From contig CAKSCN010000038.1 of the NCBI GenBank assembly GCA_934444485.1, positions 1 through 16,421 of the forward strand: a DNA stretch of 16,421 nucleotides, in the 5' to 3' direction. Both the position numbers and the translations under genes were made by a program. The DNA comes from an uncultured Eubacteriales bacterium. Its GTDB lineage: Bacteria; Bacillota; Clostridia; Oscillospirales; CAG-382. Below are positions 1 to 7,163 of this stretch, in pieces (position 1 is the first letter of the stretch; every line of letters starts with the position of its first letter). Below the pieces are notes generated by a model, which was given only the letters and a program-made list of their open reading frames with translations, was not told where the DNA came from and made no database searches.

Positions 1-104
1 GAATACGCAAGCCCCAAAGAGTCGGAAGTTGTCTTTGCCAAATACAGCATAAGCAAGAGAATAAGGGAAATTACGGCGGTTATTACATAACGGCTTTTTT
101 CCAT
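1..104 (-). CDS. N-terminal fragment of a small membrane-anchored or exported protein, cut by the window edge
   Basis: An ATG at 104 is preceded by a good ribosome binding site (GAAAGGAGTGATAAC). The 34 visible codons start MEKSRYVITAVI and continue with the hydrophobic run SLILLLMLYLA, a classic single N-terminal transmembrane helix or signal peptide with a positively charged start. The rest lies outside the window, so no function can be given. It sits 73 bp downstream of another small exported protein on the same strand, and I see no convincing terminator between them, so the two are probably co-transcribed. The reading frame is too short to prove coding by itself; the ribosome binding site and the signal-like start are the support. 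Confidence 0.55.
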   Translation of the reverse strand, partial: MEKSRYVITAVISLILLLMLYLAKTTSDSLGLAY

Positions 105-177
105 GTTATCACTCCTTTCGCCACTCAGGCAAGATGTTTTTTGACAACGTATGAAGGAAAACCCCTTAAGCGGCTGT

Positions 178-675
178 TTATGAGTACGATTTGAACTCCT
201 CGGACTTAGGAAAATCCATTCCGAACTCACGTCTGAATGCGAGATACAAACTCTCTACCGCACCGCTTCCGTATTTAAAAGCACCAGTGTACATGGTATC
301 ATCGTAATTTAAGATAATGTCTGTATCGGTGGATTCATATACGGAATTTTCGAGTTTTATGCGGCGCAGAATGTCGTCTGTATGCTCTGCCTGCTTTTCG
401 GACAGCTTGACTTTCTTGATAGCGGTTACGGAGTCTTTCACAATATGCGGAAGCCTATTCGGATATGCCGTGCCGTGGTCAGCTTCGATATAATACAGTG
501 TATAATCCGGCATCAAAAGGAAGAAGTGTATTTCGGGATCATAGACGTCCATCCTTACAACGGCGTTTTCTTCAAGCTCCTCCGAATACCTCGGCTTTAC
601 CGCTTCGGGTAAAATACAGGCAAACGCAATAAAAACCACAGCCGCAACCATCCAAAGCTTCGTTTTACCTTGCAT
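178..675 (-). CDS. Small exported protein of unknown function, possible lipoprotein (165 aa)
   Basis: I do not recognise this family. The start is placed at the ATG at 675, beginning MQGKTKLWMVAAVVF, because AAAGGAG lies at the right distance upstream. The frame stays open to 735, but the promoter -10 box at 727-732 puts transcription start near 720, so the longer version cannot be made from this promoter. Residues 7-20 form a hydrophobic signal that ends FIAFAC; this fits a loose lipobox with Cys20 as the lipidated residue, although position -3 is Ala rather than Leu. The mature part, about 145 residues, is soluble and rich in Asp, Glu, Tyr and Lys, so it probably acts outside the membrane. 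The downstream gene also encodes a small exported protein. Coding is well supported; function is unknown. Confidence 0.75.
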   Translation of the reverse strand: MQGKTKLWMVAAVVFIAFACILPEAVKPRYSEELEENAVVRMDVYDPEIHFFLLMPDYTLYYIEADHGTAYPNRLPHIVKDSVTAIKKVKLSEKQAEHTDDILRRIKLENSVYESTDTDIILNYDDTMYTGAFKYGSGAVESLYLAFRREFGMDFPKSEEFKSYS

Positions 676-726
676 AAACTCATGCTCCTTTTGATTGTTA
701 AACGCTTCGGGAACACCTCTGTTTAC

Positions 727-755
727 ATTATACACGTTTTCGGCGGCGGTGTCAA
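727..755 (-). promoter_or_regulatory. Sigma-A promoter of the small exported-protein genes
   Basis: Read on the minus strand, a perfect -35 box TTGACA (750-755) and a perfect -10 box TATAAT (727-732) are separated by 17 bp. Transcription should start near position 720, giving a leader of about 45 nt before the ATG at 675. This is as close to the housekeeping consensus as possible, so the gene is probably well expressed unless repressed. Confidence 0.88.
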
Positions 756-897
756 GTCTTTTTGTGGTTTCGGTTTGTTCTCAAACGAGGTTTTGCATAT
801 TCTGCCGTCAAATTACGGCGAACTTTCCACAAGGCGTGAGCTTTTACGTATTATTTTTGAATAACTTTCCTTGCGTTTACACCGTGTTTTTTGCAAT

Positions 898-928
898 AAA
901 AAAATGGGCAACCCACTCGGACTGCCCA
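898..928 (-). terminator. Intrinsic terminator of greA-lysS
   Basis: On the minus strand TGGGCA (923-928) pairs perfectly with TGCCCA (905-910) across a 12-nt loop and is followed directly by seven T (898-904). It lies about 47 bp after the lysS stop and ends the greA-lysS transcript. Confidence 0.85.
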
Positions 929-974
929 CTCGTTTTACATATTCGTTTATGCGTTTACTGCGTGCCGAGGCGGC

Positions 975-2927
975 TCAATACAGCTTCGCCCCTGCCGGGA
1001 TATGGTCGTCAACCATAAGAAGGTGAAGCTTCTCCTTGCCCTCTTCTTCGTGGATTGCGGAAAGGAGCATACCGCAGGAGTCGATACCCATCATTGCTCT
1101 CGGAGGAAGGTTTGTGATGGCGATAAGCGTCTTGCCGACAAGCTCTTCCGGCTCGTAGTACTCGTGAATACCGCTCAGAATCGTGCGGTCCGTTCCCGTT
1201 CCGTCGTCGAGAGTGAACTGCAAAAGCTTCTTCGACTTAGGCACTGCCGCACATTCCTTGACCTTTACCGCACGGAAATCGGACTTCGAGAAGGTGTCGA
1301 AATCGACAAACTCTTCAAACAAAGGCTCAATGGTCACCTTGGAAAAGTCAATCTTCTCGGGAGCGGCCTTGGGAGCTTCAGGCGCTTTCTGCTTTGCGTC
1401 GCCGCCCTTGCCGGAATCGCCTATTACCTTCATCGTCGGGAAGAGGATTATGTCTCTTATCGACTCCGCACCCGTAAGGAGCATTACCATTCTGTCTATA
1501 CCGATGCCGAGACCGCCTGTGGGAGGCATACCGTATTCGAGAGCCGTCATGAAGTCCTCGTCGATCATGTTCGCTTCCTCGTCGCCGGCGGCACGAAGCT
1601 CGTCCTGACGCTCGAAGCGCTTTCTCTGGTCGATCGGATCGTTAAGCTCGGAGTATGCGTTGCCGTGTTCACGTCCCACGATAAACAGCTCAAAACGCTC
1701 GGTGTAGTCGGGCTTGTCGGGCTTTCTCTTCGTGAGAGGAGATATCTCAACAGGGTAATCTATAAGGAAGGTCGGCTGAATGAGGTTCTTCTCGACGTAT
1801 TCGTCAAAGAACAGATTGAGTATGTCGCCCTTTAAGTGGTGCGGCTCATATTCGATGTGGTGTTCCTTTGCCGCCGCTCTCGCTTCCTCGAGAGTGTTTA
1901 TTGCGTCAAAATCAACGCCGGAATACTTCTTGACGGCGTCTACCATCGTTATGCGCTCAAACGGCTTGCCGAGGTCGATGTCGTATTCGCCGTACTTTAT
2001 CTTCGTTGTGCCGAGTACATTCTGCGCAACCGTGCGGAACATTTCCTCGGTGATGTCCATCATTCCGTGGTAGTCGGTGAACGCCTGATAAAGCTCGAGG
2101 AGCGTAAACTCCGGATTGTGGCGAACGTCGATACCCTCGTTTCTGAACACTCTGCCTATCTCGTAAACTCTCTCAAAGCCGCCGACGATAAGTCTCTTAA
2201 GCGAAAGCTCGAGAGCTATTCTCATGTACATATCGATGTCGAGAGCGTTGTGATGCGTAATAAACGGACGTGCCGACGCACCGCCGGGAATGGTCTGGAG
2301 CGTGGGAGTTTCAACCTCGATAAAGCCCTTGGAATCGAGGAAGCGTCTTACCTCGCTCACTATCATGGAACGCTTGATGAACGTGTCCTTTACCTCGGGG
2401 TTCACAATAAGGTCAACGTATCTCTGTCTGTATCTCGTCTCTGTGTCCTTAAGACCGTGGAATTTCTCGGGGAGTATGCGAAGGCTCTTTGAAAGAAGAA
2501 CCGCTTCGGAGGCGTGAATTGAAATCTCGCCCATCTTCGTGCGGAATACTTCGCCCTTTATGCCGACAAGATCGCCTATGTCGAACTTTTTGAACTCGGC
2601 GTATGCCTCGTCTCCGAGACTGTCACGGCATACATAGCACTGTATACGTCCGTTTCTGTCCTGGACGTTGCAGAACGACGCCTTGCCCATGACTCTCTTC
2701 TGCATGAGTCTGCCGCCTATCGTGACGGTCTTGCCCTCCATGGCGTCGTAGTTGTCGATTATGTCGTTGGTGTGCGTATCAACGGGATACTTTACTATCT
2801 GAAAAGGATCCTTGCCTGCCTCCTGGAGAGCGGCGAGCTTCTCTCGTCTCACCTTCATGAGGTTGTTTATTTCACCGGCGGTAAGCTCCTTTTCCTCGGC
2901 GTTTGCGTTATTGATGTTTTCGCTCAT
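975..2927 (-). CDS. lysS: Lysyl-tRNA synthetase, class II, with a C-terminal MetRS-type tRNA-binding domain
   Basis: Charges tRNA-Lys with lysine in the cytoplasm. Residues 66-145 are the OB-fold anticodon-binding domain. The class II core follows: motif 1 around KGFIEVETPTL (200-210), motif 2 FRNEGIDVRHNPEF (261-274) and motif 3 GGLGIGIDRM (471-480). A normal bacterial LysRS ends near residue 500. Here an Ala/Lys/Pro linker (501-525) leads to a second OB fold (526-650) with NLPPRAMMGI and SCGMLLSA, the signature of the Trbp111/MetRS C-terminal tRNA-binding domain (residues 606-624). The total of 650 residues against about 500 reflects this fusion. The ATG at 2927 has AAAGGA seven bases upstream. 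The gene lies 29 bp after greA and is followed by a strong terminator, so greA-lysS is a two-gene operon. Confidence 0.97.
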   Translation of the reverse strand: MSENINNANAEEKELTAGEINNLMKVRREKLAALQEAGKDPFQIVKYPVDTHTNDIIDNYDAMEGKTVTIGGRLMQKRVMGKASFCNVQDRNGRIQCYVCRDSLGDEAYAEFKKFDIGDLVGIKGEVFRTKMGEISIHASEAVLLSKSLRILPEKFHGLKDTETRYRQRYVDLIVNPEVKDTFIKRSMIVSEVRRFLDSKGFIEVETPTLQTIPGGASARPFITHHNALDIDMYMRIALELSLKRLIVGGFERVYEIGRVFRNEGIDVRHNPEFTLLELYQAFTDYHGMMDITEEMFRTVAQNVLGTTKIKYGEYDIDLGKPFERITMVDAVKKYSGVDFDAINTLEEARAAAKEHHIEYEPHHLKGDILNLFFDEYVEKNLIQPTFLIDYPVEISPLTKRKPDKPDYTERFELFIVGREHGNAYSELNDPIDQRKRFERQDELRAAGDEEANMIDEDFMTALEYGMPPTGGLGIGIDRMVMLLTGAESIRDIILFPTMKVIGDSGKGGDAKQKAPEAPKAAPEKIDFSKVTIEPLFEEFVDFDTFSKSDFRAVKVKECAAVPKSKKLLQFTLDDGTGTDRTILSGIHEYYEPEELVGKTLIAITNLPPRAMMGIDSCGMLLSAIHEEEGKEKLHLLMVDDHIPAGAKLY

Positions 2928-2956
2928 TTGTATTTCCTTTCTTTGGTATTAGGCTC

Positions 2957-3433
2957 TCATGCCTTGGAAATGGAGAGTATCTTCAGCTTGATGTCTCCGC
3001 CGGGCGCCTCAACGATAACGTCCTCGCCCTCTTTGTGTCCGATAACGGTTTTGCCTATCGGAGATTCGTCGGAAATTCTGAACTTGAGAGGGTCTGCTTC
3101 GGTAGAACCGCAGATAACATACTCAACCTCTTCGTCGAAATCGTAGTCGTAAACCTTAATTTTGGAGCCTATCGTCACCGTGTCGGTTTTAATTTCGTGT
3201 TCCTCGATGACCTTGACGTTTCTGAGCATTGCTTCGATTTCGGCAATTCTCTTTTCGACTTCAGCCTGCTCGTTTTTCGCTTCGTCGTATTCACTGTTCT
3301 CGGAAAGGTCTCCGAACGCTCTTGCCTTTTTTATGTTCTCGGCAACTTCTTTACGTTTCTCGGTTTTTAGATATTCGAGTTCTTCTTCGAGTTTTTTTAA
3401 GCCCTCGGTTGATACTGTAATCTGCTTTGCCAT
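2957..3433 (-). CDS. greA: Transcription elongation factor GreA
   Basis: Rescues backtracked RNA polymerase by stimulating cleavage of the nascent RNA through the secondary channel. At 158 residues the length is exactly that of the family. Residues 1-75 form the antiparallel coiled coil. Its tip carries GDLSENSEYDEAK (41-53), in which Asp42 and Glu45 correspond to the acidic pair that helps hold the catalytic magnesium. Residues 84-158 are the FKBP-like C-terminal domain with the conserved SPIGKTVIGHKEGE stretch (124-137). The ATG at 3433 has AGAGGA five bases upstream. The gene leads an operon with lysS. Its roughly 100-nt 5' leader shows strong structure potential, described separately. Confidence 0.97.
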   Translation of the reverse strand: MAKQITVSTEGLKKLEEELEYLKTEKRKEVAENIKKARAFGDLSENSEYDEAKNEQAEVEKRIAEIEAMLRNVKVIEEHEIKTDTVTIGSKIKVYDYDFDEEVEYVICGSTEADPLKFRISDESPIGKTVIGHKEGEDVIVEAPGGDIKLKILSISKA

Positions 3434-3537
3434 AAAAATCCTCTTTTCTCCGATGAACGGTAATTCTGAATTGTGAACCGCATTCCGTCCTCATCGGCAT
3501 AGACTCGGTGTCACCACCGTGCGGCAACAATTATCAT
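3434..3537 (-). promoter_or_regulatory. Structured 5' leader of greA-lysS, candidate cis-regulatory RNA
   Basis: On the minus strand, AATTGT (3527-3532) pairs with ACAATT (3469-3474). Inside this, CCGCA (3520-3524) pairs with TGCGG (3478-3482), and directly next to it sits the hairpin CGGTG-GTGA-CACCG (3506-3519). Within the enclosed region, the 13-nt segment 3485-3497 (CCGATGAGGACGG) can pair with the downstream 11-nt segment 3450-3460 (CCGTTCATCGG) through 7 Watson-Crick pairs, one G-T, a 2-nt bulge and 3 more pairs. The second helix therefore crosses the first: the RNA would be either a pseudoknot or a two-state switch. The second helix ends a few bases before the greA ribosome binding site (3439-3444). 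No T-run follows, so translation or RNA stability is a likelier target than termination. Pairings were found by eye and no known riboswitch class was recognised. Confidence 0.4.
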
Positions 3538-3543
3538 TCTACA

Positions 3544-3572
3544 ATTATAAACAATATATTTCAACATTTCAA
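3544..3572 (-). promoter_or_regulatory. Sigma-A promoter of greA-lysS
   Basis: On the minus strand the -35 box is TTGAAA (3567-3572), the spacer is 17 bp and the -10 box is a perfect TATAAT (3544-3549). The AT-rich surroundings fit. Transcription would start near 3537, about 104 nt before the greA start codon. Confidence 0.78.
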
Positions 3573-3610
3573 TACATATTTTGTAAATATCCCGCTCAGA
3601 AACCGCAAAA

Positions 3611-3646
3611 ATTCAAAAAGAGATGCCCCCGTGTAAACCGAGGGCA
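3611..3646 (-). terminator. Intrinsic terminator of the GH92 gene
   Basis: On the minus strand TGCCCTCG (3639-3646) pairs with CGGGGGCA (3624-3631), eight pairs including one T-G, across a 7-nt loop. The following tract is T-rich but interrupted (TCTCTTTTTGAATTTTT). It begins only about 10 bp after the GH92 stop codon. Good stem, imperfect T-tract. Confidence 0.65.
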
Positions 3647-3655
3647 CACAGTATA

Positions 3656-5797
3656 TCATTTTTCAAAGCACGGCTTTTCCGAGAGAGTAAATACAACTCT
3701 TCCGCCGTGCATTATCTCCGAAAGCTTTGCGAACGGCGCGCTTATCGGGATATTGTTTCCGTTGAATGCAACGCTCTTCACGTAGTTTCCGCTTCCCATG
3801 GAAGAAATTTCAAGCATATTGCAACTCGAAAGCCTCATTCTCGCCGAACGCACCGACGGAATGCCGAGAATAACTCTGTCGTGTCCTGCCTCGGGGAAAA
3901 TGCCGAGCATATTCCATATGCAGCACGAGGACATTGCACCCGAGTCATTGTTGCCGGGAATGCCGCCTTCGCCGTCTGTGAACATATACGTAAGTCCAGC
4001 ACGCACTACCTCACAGAGCCTGTCGTGCCGTCCGGCATAAGCGTAGGCATACGGCGTCTCCATATCCGGCTCATTGTTGAATCCCTCGAAACGCCCGAGA
4101 GCTATTCCTTTATCGACAAGCTCCTTTGTCGGCACTTCAAGTTGAACGGCAGGAGGCTTTCCGTATCCGAAGAAGTTGTCGAGGAGCTTTGCAAAGCGTT
4201 CCTCGGAACCGGCAATCTTTATGCGCCCCTCCATATCCGCGCAGAGTCTGAACGAGTAGTTGTAAAGACTGCCCTCGTAGTACTCGGATTTGTCGGAGAG
4301 AAGTCCCGTGTCTTTGTCGTATGCGCCGACATAGTTTTGCGAAAGCGTGCGCAGATACTCCGCTTTTCCGGAAAAACCGAGTTCATCGGCAAATTCCGCG
4401 GCACAGGCGCAGGCATCGGAAAGGTCGAGTATGTGCGTGTAAAGACGGCACTTCCCGTTCTTGATGAAGTCGTCGTTTCTTTCGTTTACGATACTGCCGT
4501 ACATTGTCTCGAATATCCTCTCGGCAGGCAGACCGTCGCAGCCGCATATGTGCGCATTCATGAGTATCGGAACATTGAGACAGCGTGCCTGGTTGCCCTC
4601 GGTGGCGTACCTTGACGACACGGTGAGACAGTTCGGCGAGTATCCGAGAGCCTCAAACACACGCACGAGCGTTTCCGAGATTGCCTTTCCCTCGTCACGG
4701 TACAGCGCAAAGACGAGCGGAAGCTGGGTTTTGTATATGTCCCAAAGCGTTGTGAAATCGGTGAAAAACGGCGTGCCTTTGCCGTATATAAAGCTCTCTC
4801 CGCAAAGGTTCGACGGCTTCACGAGAGTGTGATAGAGGTTTGAGTAGAATATGCGCTTTGTTCTCTCGTCGGCATCTATGTCTATTGCCGAGAGGTACTT
4901 TTCCCAGATTGCCTCCGCTTTTTTCGCCGACGTATCAACATTACTTTCCGCATCGGCTTCCGAAAATCTCCGTGCGGTGTCCGCATCTGCCGTCGAGTAC
5001 GAAAGCACGCATTCGGCAAGCTTTCCGCCGACGTCAAAGCATACGCCGAATCTTTCGGTTATCTCGCCGTCATATTCCGCACTGCCTGCGGCGGTTTCCC
5101 TGTCGCCGTAAAAGAGCTTCGCCGTCACGCCGTCCGCACAGCGGCACACAAAGCGGAAGTAAAGCGTCGTTCCCTCCATGCAGACCTCGGCTTCGGCAGT
5201 TGCCGACGTTTCGTCACCGCAGATAAGCTTAACCCTTCCGCACGTCGCAAAGTGCCGCATTCCCTTGACCAAGAGTCCGTTGTTCCCGAAATCGACGGCA
5301 ATTCTTCCGTTTTTCCGGGGAAATGTGAAGCGGTGTACGGCACTTCCGTTTTCAGTCACCGACGCCTCGCAGAGAATGCCGCCGTCGCCCTTTCTTGCAC
5401 TGTAATAGCCCGGGTGTGCGGTCTCATCCGTCAGGGGACTCATGGCGAAGGCTTCCGAAAGCTCACCGTAAAACGGAGCCGTAAGTGCGTAGTTGTAGTA
5501 GTAGCCGACAGCACCCGTGCCGGAATGATGAAGGTGCGAGAAGCCGCAGAAGCACTTTTCGCCGTACATCTTCGGAACCTTGCCGCAATAGTTGGCGTCG
5601 TTTACGCCGTAGCCGGTAGGATATGCTCCGGAATACGCTCCGACGGTCATCTTTGAAAACGGCGGCGCCGCATGGGGAAAGGTGTTGCCGCACTGTGCCT
5701 TTATAAAATACCATGAGGCGGCTATTCCATCGGGCTTCGGCAGGTTTATCTCTCCGTTGCCCTGAAATACGTTTACGTAAGATGTATACTTTTTCAT
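3656..5797 (-). CDS. Glycoside hydrolase family 92 alpha-mannosidase, cytoplasmic (713 aa)
   Basis: GH92 enzymes are calcium-dependent inverting exo-alpha-mannosidases that trim mannose from N-glycans and yeast mannan. Family landmarks in order: CGFSHLHHSGTG (84-95), FTTLWDIYKTQLPL (348-361), EGNQARCLNVPI (400-411), YYEGSLYNYSF (506-516) with a conserved Glu508 that probably corresponds to the general acid, GFNNEPD (572-578) and GNNDSGAMSS (615-624) with Asp618 in the general-base loop. The start is the ATG at 5797, with GGAGGA five bases upstream; the longer frame to 5887 runs through the promoter. From this start there is no signal peptide, so the enzyme should act inside the cell on imported oligosaccharides. 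It has its own promoter and terminator, with no transporter beside it. The loop after NEPD departs from the common GNEPSHH form, so linkage specificity is uncertain. Confidence 0.9.
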   Translation of the reverse strand: MKKYTSYVNVFQGNGEINLPKPDGIAASWYFIKAQCGNTFPHAAPPFSKMTVGAYSGAYPTGYGVNDANYCGKVPKMYGEKCFCGFSHLHHSGTGAVGYYYNYALTAPFYGELSEAFAMSPLTDETAHPGYYSARKGDGGILCEASVTENGSAVHRFTFPRKNGRIAVDFGNNGLLVKGMRHFATCGRVKLICGDETSATAEAEVCMEGTTLYFRFVCRCADGVTAKLFYGDRETAAGSAEYDGEITERFGVCFDVGGKLAECVLSYSTADADTARRFSEADAESNVDTSAKKAEAIWEKYLSAIDIDADERTKRIFYSNLYHTLVKPSNLCGESFIYGKGTPFFTDFTTLWDIYKTQLPLVFALYRDEGKAISETLVRVFEALGYSPNCLTVSSRYATEGNQARCLNVPILMNAHICGCDGLPAERIFETMYGSIVNERNDDFIKNGKCRLYTHILDLSDACACAAEFADELGFSGKAEYLRTLSQNYVGAYDKDTGLLSDKSEYYEGSLYNYSFRLCADMEGRIKIAGSEERFAKLLDNFFGYGKPPAVQLEVPTKELVDKGIALGRFEGFNNEPDMETPYAYAYAGRHDRLCEVVRAGLTYMFTDGEGGIPGNNDSGAMSSCCIWNMLGIFPEAGHDRVILGIPSVRSARMRLSSCNMLEISSMGSGNYVKSVAFNGNNIPISAPFAKLSEIMHGGRVVFTLSEKPCFEK

Positions 5798-5831
5798 TTT
5801 GTCCTCCGTGCAGCCGATATTCAACACGCAC

Positions 5832-5860
5832 ATTCTACGCCAGAATACTCTCCGTGTCAA
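5832..5860 (-). promoter_or_regulatory. Sigma-A promoter of the GH92 gene
   Basis: On the minus strand a perfect TTGACA (5855-5860), a 17-bp spacer and TAGAAT (5832-5837). Transcription would start near 5825, leaving a short leader of about 28 nt before the ATG at 5797. This makes the gene a separate unit from the operon upstream. Confidence 0.87.
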
Positions 5861-5911
5861 TAGATATTTTGCCACAAAACTTTGCATTTTCAGTATTTAT
5901 TTACTTGTGCG

Positions 5912-5944
5912 AAAAAAACGGCAGAACCGATTAAGATCCTGCCG
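5912..5944 (-). terminator. Intrinsic terminator of the murD operon
   Basis: On the minus strand CGGCAGGA (5937-5944) pairs with TTCTGCCG (5919-5926), eight pairs including one G-T, with a 10-nt loop and then seven T (5912-5918). It sits about 10 bp after the last gene of the five-gene run and just upstream of the GH92 promoter. Confidence 0.87.
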
Positions 5945-5946
5945 CC

Positions 5947-5960
5947 GTGTAAATTTACAC
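5947..5960. repeat. 14-bp perfect palindrome GTGTAAATTTACAC over a stop codon
   Basis: The sequence is identical to its reverse complement over all 14 bases and contains the TAA stop (5955-5957) of the small conserved protein. It lies between that stop and the terminator hairpin. It could be a dimeric repressor site for the nearby GH92 promoter (about 90 bp upstream of its -35 box), but the GC-poor core also makes chance plausible. Confidence 0.35.
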
Positions 5961-6287
5961 AATATATTCGCTTACCGCCTTGAGTGCGCTGTCCTCGAGA
6001 TTGCCGCCGGCACCCCAATCGAAGCCGAACAGCACTCCCGTACCGCCGCCGCTTCCGACCGCAGTGAGACGTGTCTTTCCGGAAAGGTTGTCAACCGTTA
6101 CCGTGAGGCTCGCACGGCTCGAGGTGCGCATGAAATGCTTTTCAAGAACCATTACAACGCACTTTCCCTCTTTTGAAGAAAGCGTGTAGTTCTCCACGCA
6201 CTCGCCCGAGAGACTGCCGTTTACGATGCGGTCATACACCTCGTGCGCCGCCGTATCGACACTGCACGAAAGATATCTCTGTACCAT
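5955..6287 (-). CDS. Small conserved protein of unknown function, possibly DUF6054-like (110 aa)
   Basis: It starts MVQRYLSCSVD and ends with an acidic helix-like tail (NLEDSALKAVSEYIV). It has no signal peptide or membrane segment and should be cytoplasmic. The middle alternates short beta-like stretches (KCVVMVLEKHF, ASLTVTVDNL) and a Gly-rich turn GSGGGTG (78-84). From memory it resembles the DUF6054 family of small clostridial proteins; this was not checked and no function is known. The ATG at 6287 lies 10 bp after the stop of the epimerase gene, and the ribosome binding site (TGAGGT) overlaps that stop, so the two are translationally coupled. It is the last gene of the operon. Confidence 0.72.
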   Translation of the reverse strand: MVQRYLSCSVDTAAHEVYDRIVNGSLSGECVENYTLSSKEGKCVVMVLEKHFMRTSSRASLTVTVDNLSGKTRLTAVGSGGGTGVLFGFDWGAGGNLEDSALKAVSEYIV

Positions 6288-6297
6288 TGCCGCAACC

Positions 6298-7137
6298 TCA
6301 GTCGAGAATGTTTATGTAGTAGCTCATCTCGAAGGTGTTGCCGGGAGCGAGGTGCTGAATGCAGAAACGGTGATTGAAATCGTCGTCCGTGCCGGGCATA
6401 TCGTCGCCGCCGAACCACGGTTCAATGCAGATGTACGGAGAACCGACAACATTCCAGAAGCCCACCGCCGGGAAGCCGGTGAACGATACCTCAAGAAACT
6501 CCCCCTTTTCGTCGGAGAGGGTTGCCGCCCAGAGCTGATTGTTTACGAAGAACCACGCATTCTTTTCAAACATATTCTCGGTTATCGTGACCTTGTCTTC
6601 AGCGGGGTAGTCCTTTGCGGAAAGAAGCTGTTCGTCAAGCATCTTGTAGGTGAGGTTTTCCTTGCCCTTGAATGAGAGTACGTCGCCGGGCTTTGCGAAG
6701 AATGCCGGGTGTGCGCCGACCTGGAAAGGCATTGTGACCTTGTCACGGTTTACGACCTTGAATGTAACCTTTACGCTCTTTTCGATAAGCTCGTGAGTTA
6801 TATAGAAGTCGAACTCGAACGGATACTGCGGACGGGAAATGTCGTCACTGCTTCTCTTGTGAGTGACGCTTGTTTCGGTAACTTTTACGCACTCCATGGG
6901 ATTTCTTCTCACGAAACCGTGAATGGGCATTGTGTATTCCTTACCGTCAAGGTAGTAGAAACCTTTGCGGAAACGTCCGGTGACAGGGAAGAGAACGGGG
7001 GAGGTGTTGTCCCACCACTTGGGGTCTGCGTCGTAAAGGTATTCTCTGCCGCTTTTTTTGTTGACAAGAGATCTCGGTTCGCCGCCGATGTCGCTTACGG
7101 CAAGCTTTATGCTGTTGTTTTCAAGAATGTGTGTCAT
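6298..7137 (-). CDS. Aldose 1-epimerase (mutarotase) family protein, LacX-like
   Basis: Galactose-mutarotase superfamily enzymes interconvert alpha and beta anomers of free sugars or sugar phosphates in the cytoplasm. The landmarks are present: IHGFVRR with His73, GAHPAF with His143 (the general acid in GalM), and CIEPWFGGDD with Glu239 (the general base). At 279 residues it is shorter than GalM (about 340) and matches the LacX-like subgroup often annotated simply as aldose 1-epimerase family. The real substrate cannot be read from sequence. The ATG at 7137 has AAAGGAG upstream. The gene follows the PLP lyase gene by 26 bp and is coupled to the small protein after it. The GH92 mannosidase is the next transcription unit, but nothing shows that they share a pathway. 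Confidence 0.9.
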   Translation of the reverse strand: MTHILENNSIKLAVSDIGGEPRSLVNKKSGREYLYDADPKWWDNTSPVLFPVTGRFRKGFYYLDGKEYTMPIHGFVRRNPMECVKVTETSVTHKRSSDDISRPQYPFEFDFYITHELIEKSVKVTFKVVNRDKVTMPFQVGAHPAFFAKPGDVLSFKGKENLTYKMLDEQLLSAKDYPAEDKVTITENMFEKNAWFFVNNQLWAATLSDEKGEFLEVSFTGFPAVGFWNVVGSPYICIEPWFGGDDMPGTDDDFNHRFCIQHLAPGNTFEMSYYINILD

Positions 7138-7163
7138 GATTCTTCTCCTTTTATTATAGTGTC

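Noticed and set aside
1002..1835. 277-codon plus-strand open frame opposite lysS
   Set aside because: Antisense shadow of the class II synthetase core.
3480..3500. Hammerhead-ribozyme-like core (CCGATGAGGACGGAA) in the greA leader
   Set aside because: The required CUGAUGA is changed to CCGAUGA, stem II would be at most trivial, and the flanking stems do not match hammerhead topology.
3623..4615. 330-codon plus-strand open frame opposite the GH92 gene
   Set aside because: The GH92 motifs on the minus strand are unambiguous; this frame also runs through the GH92 terminator.
5798..5887. 30-residue N-terminal extension of the GH92 protein
   Set aside because: It lies over the -35 and -10 boxes; the ATG at 5797 has GGAGGA correctly placed.
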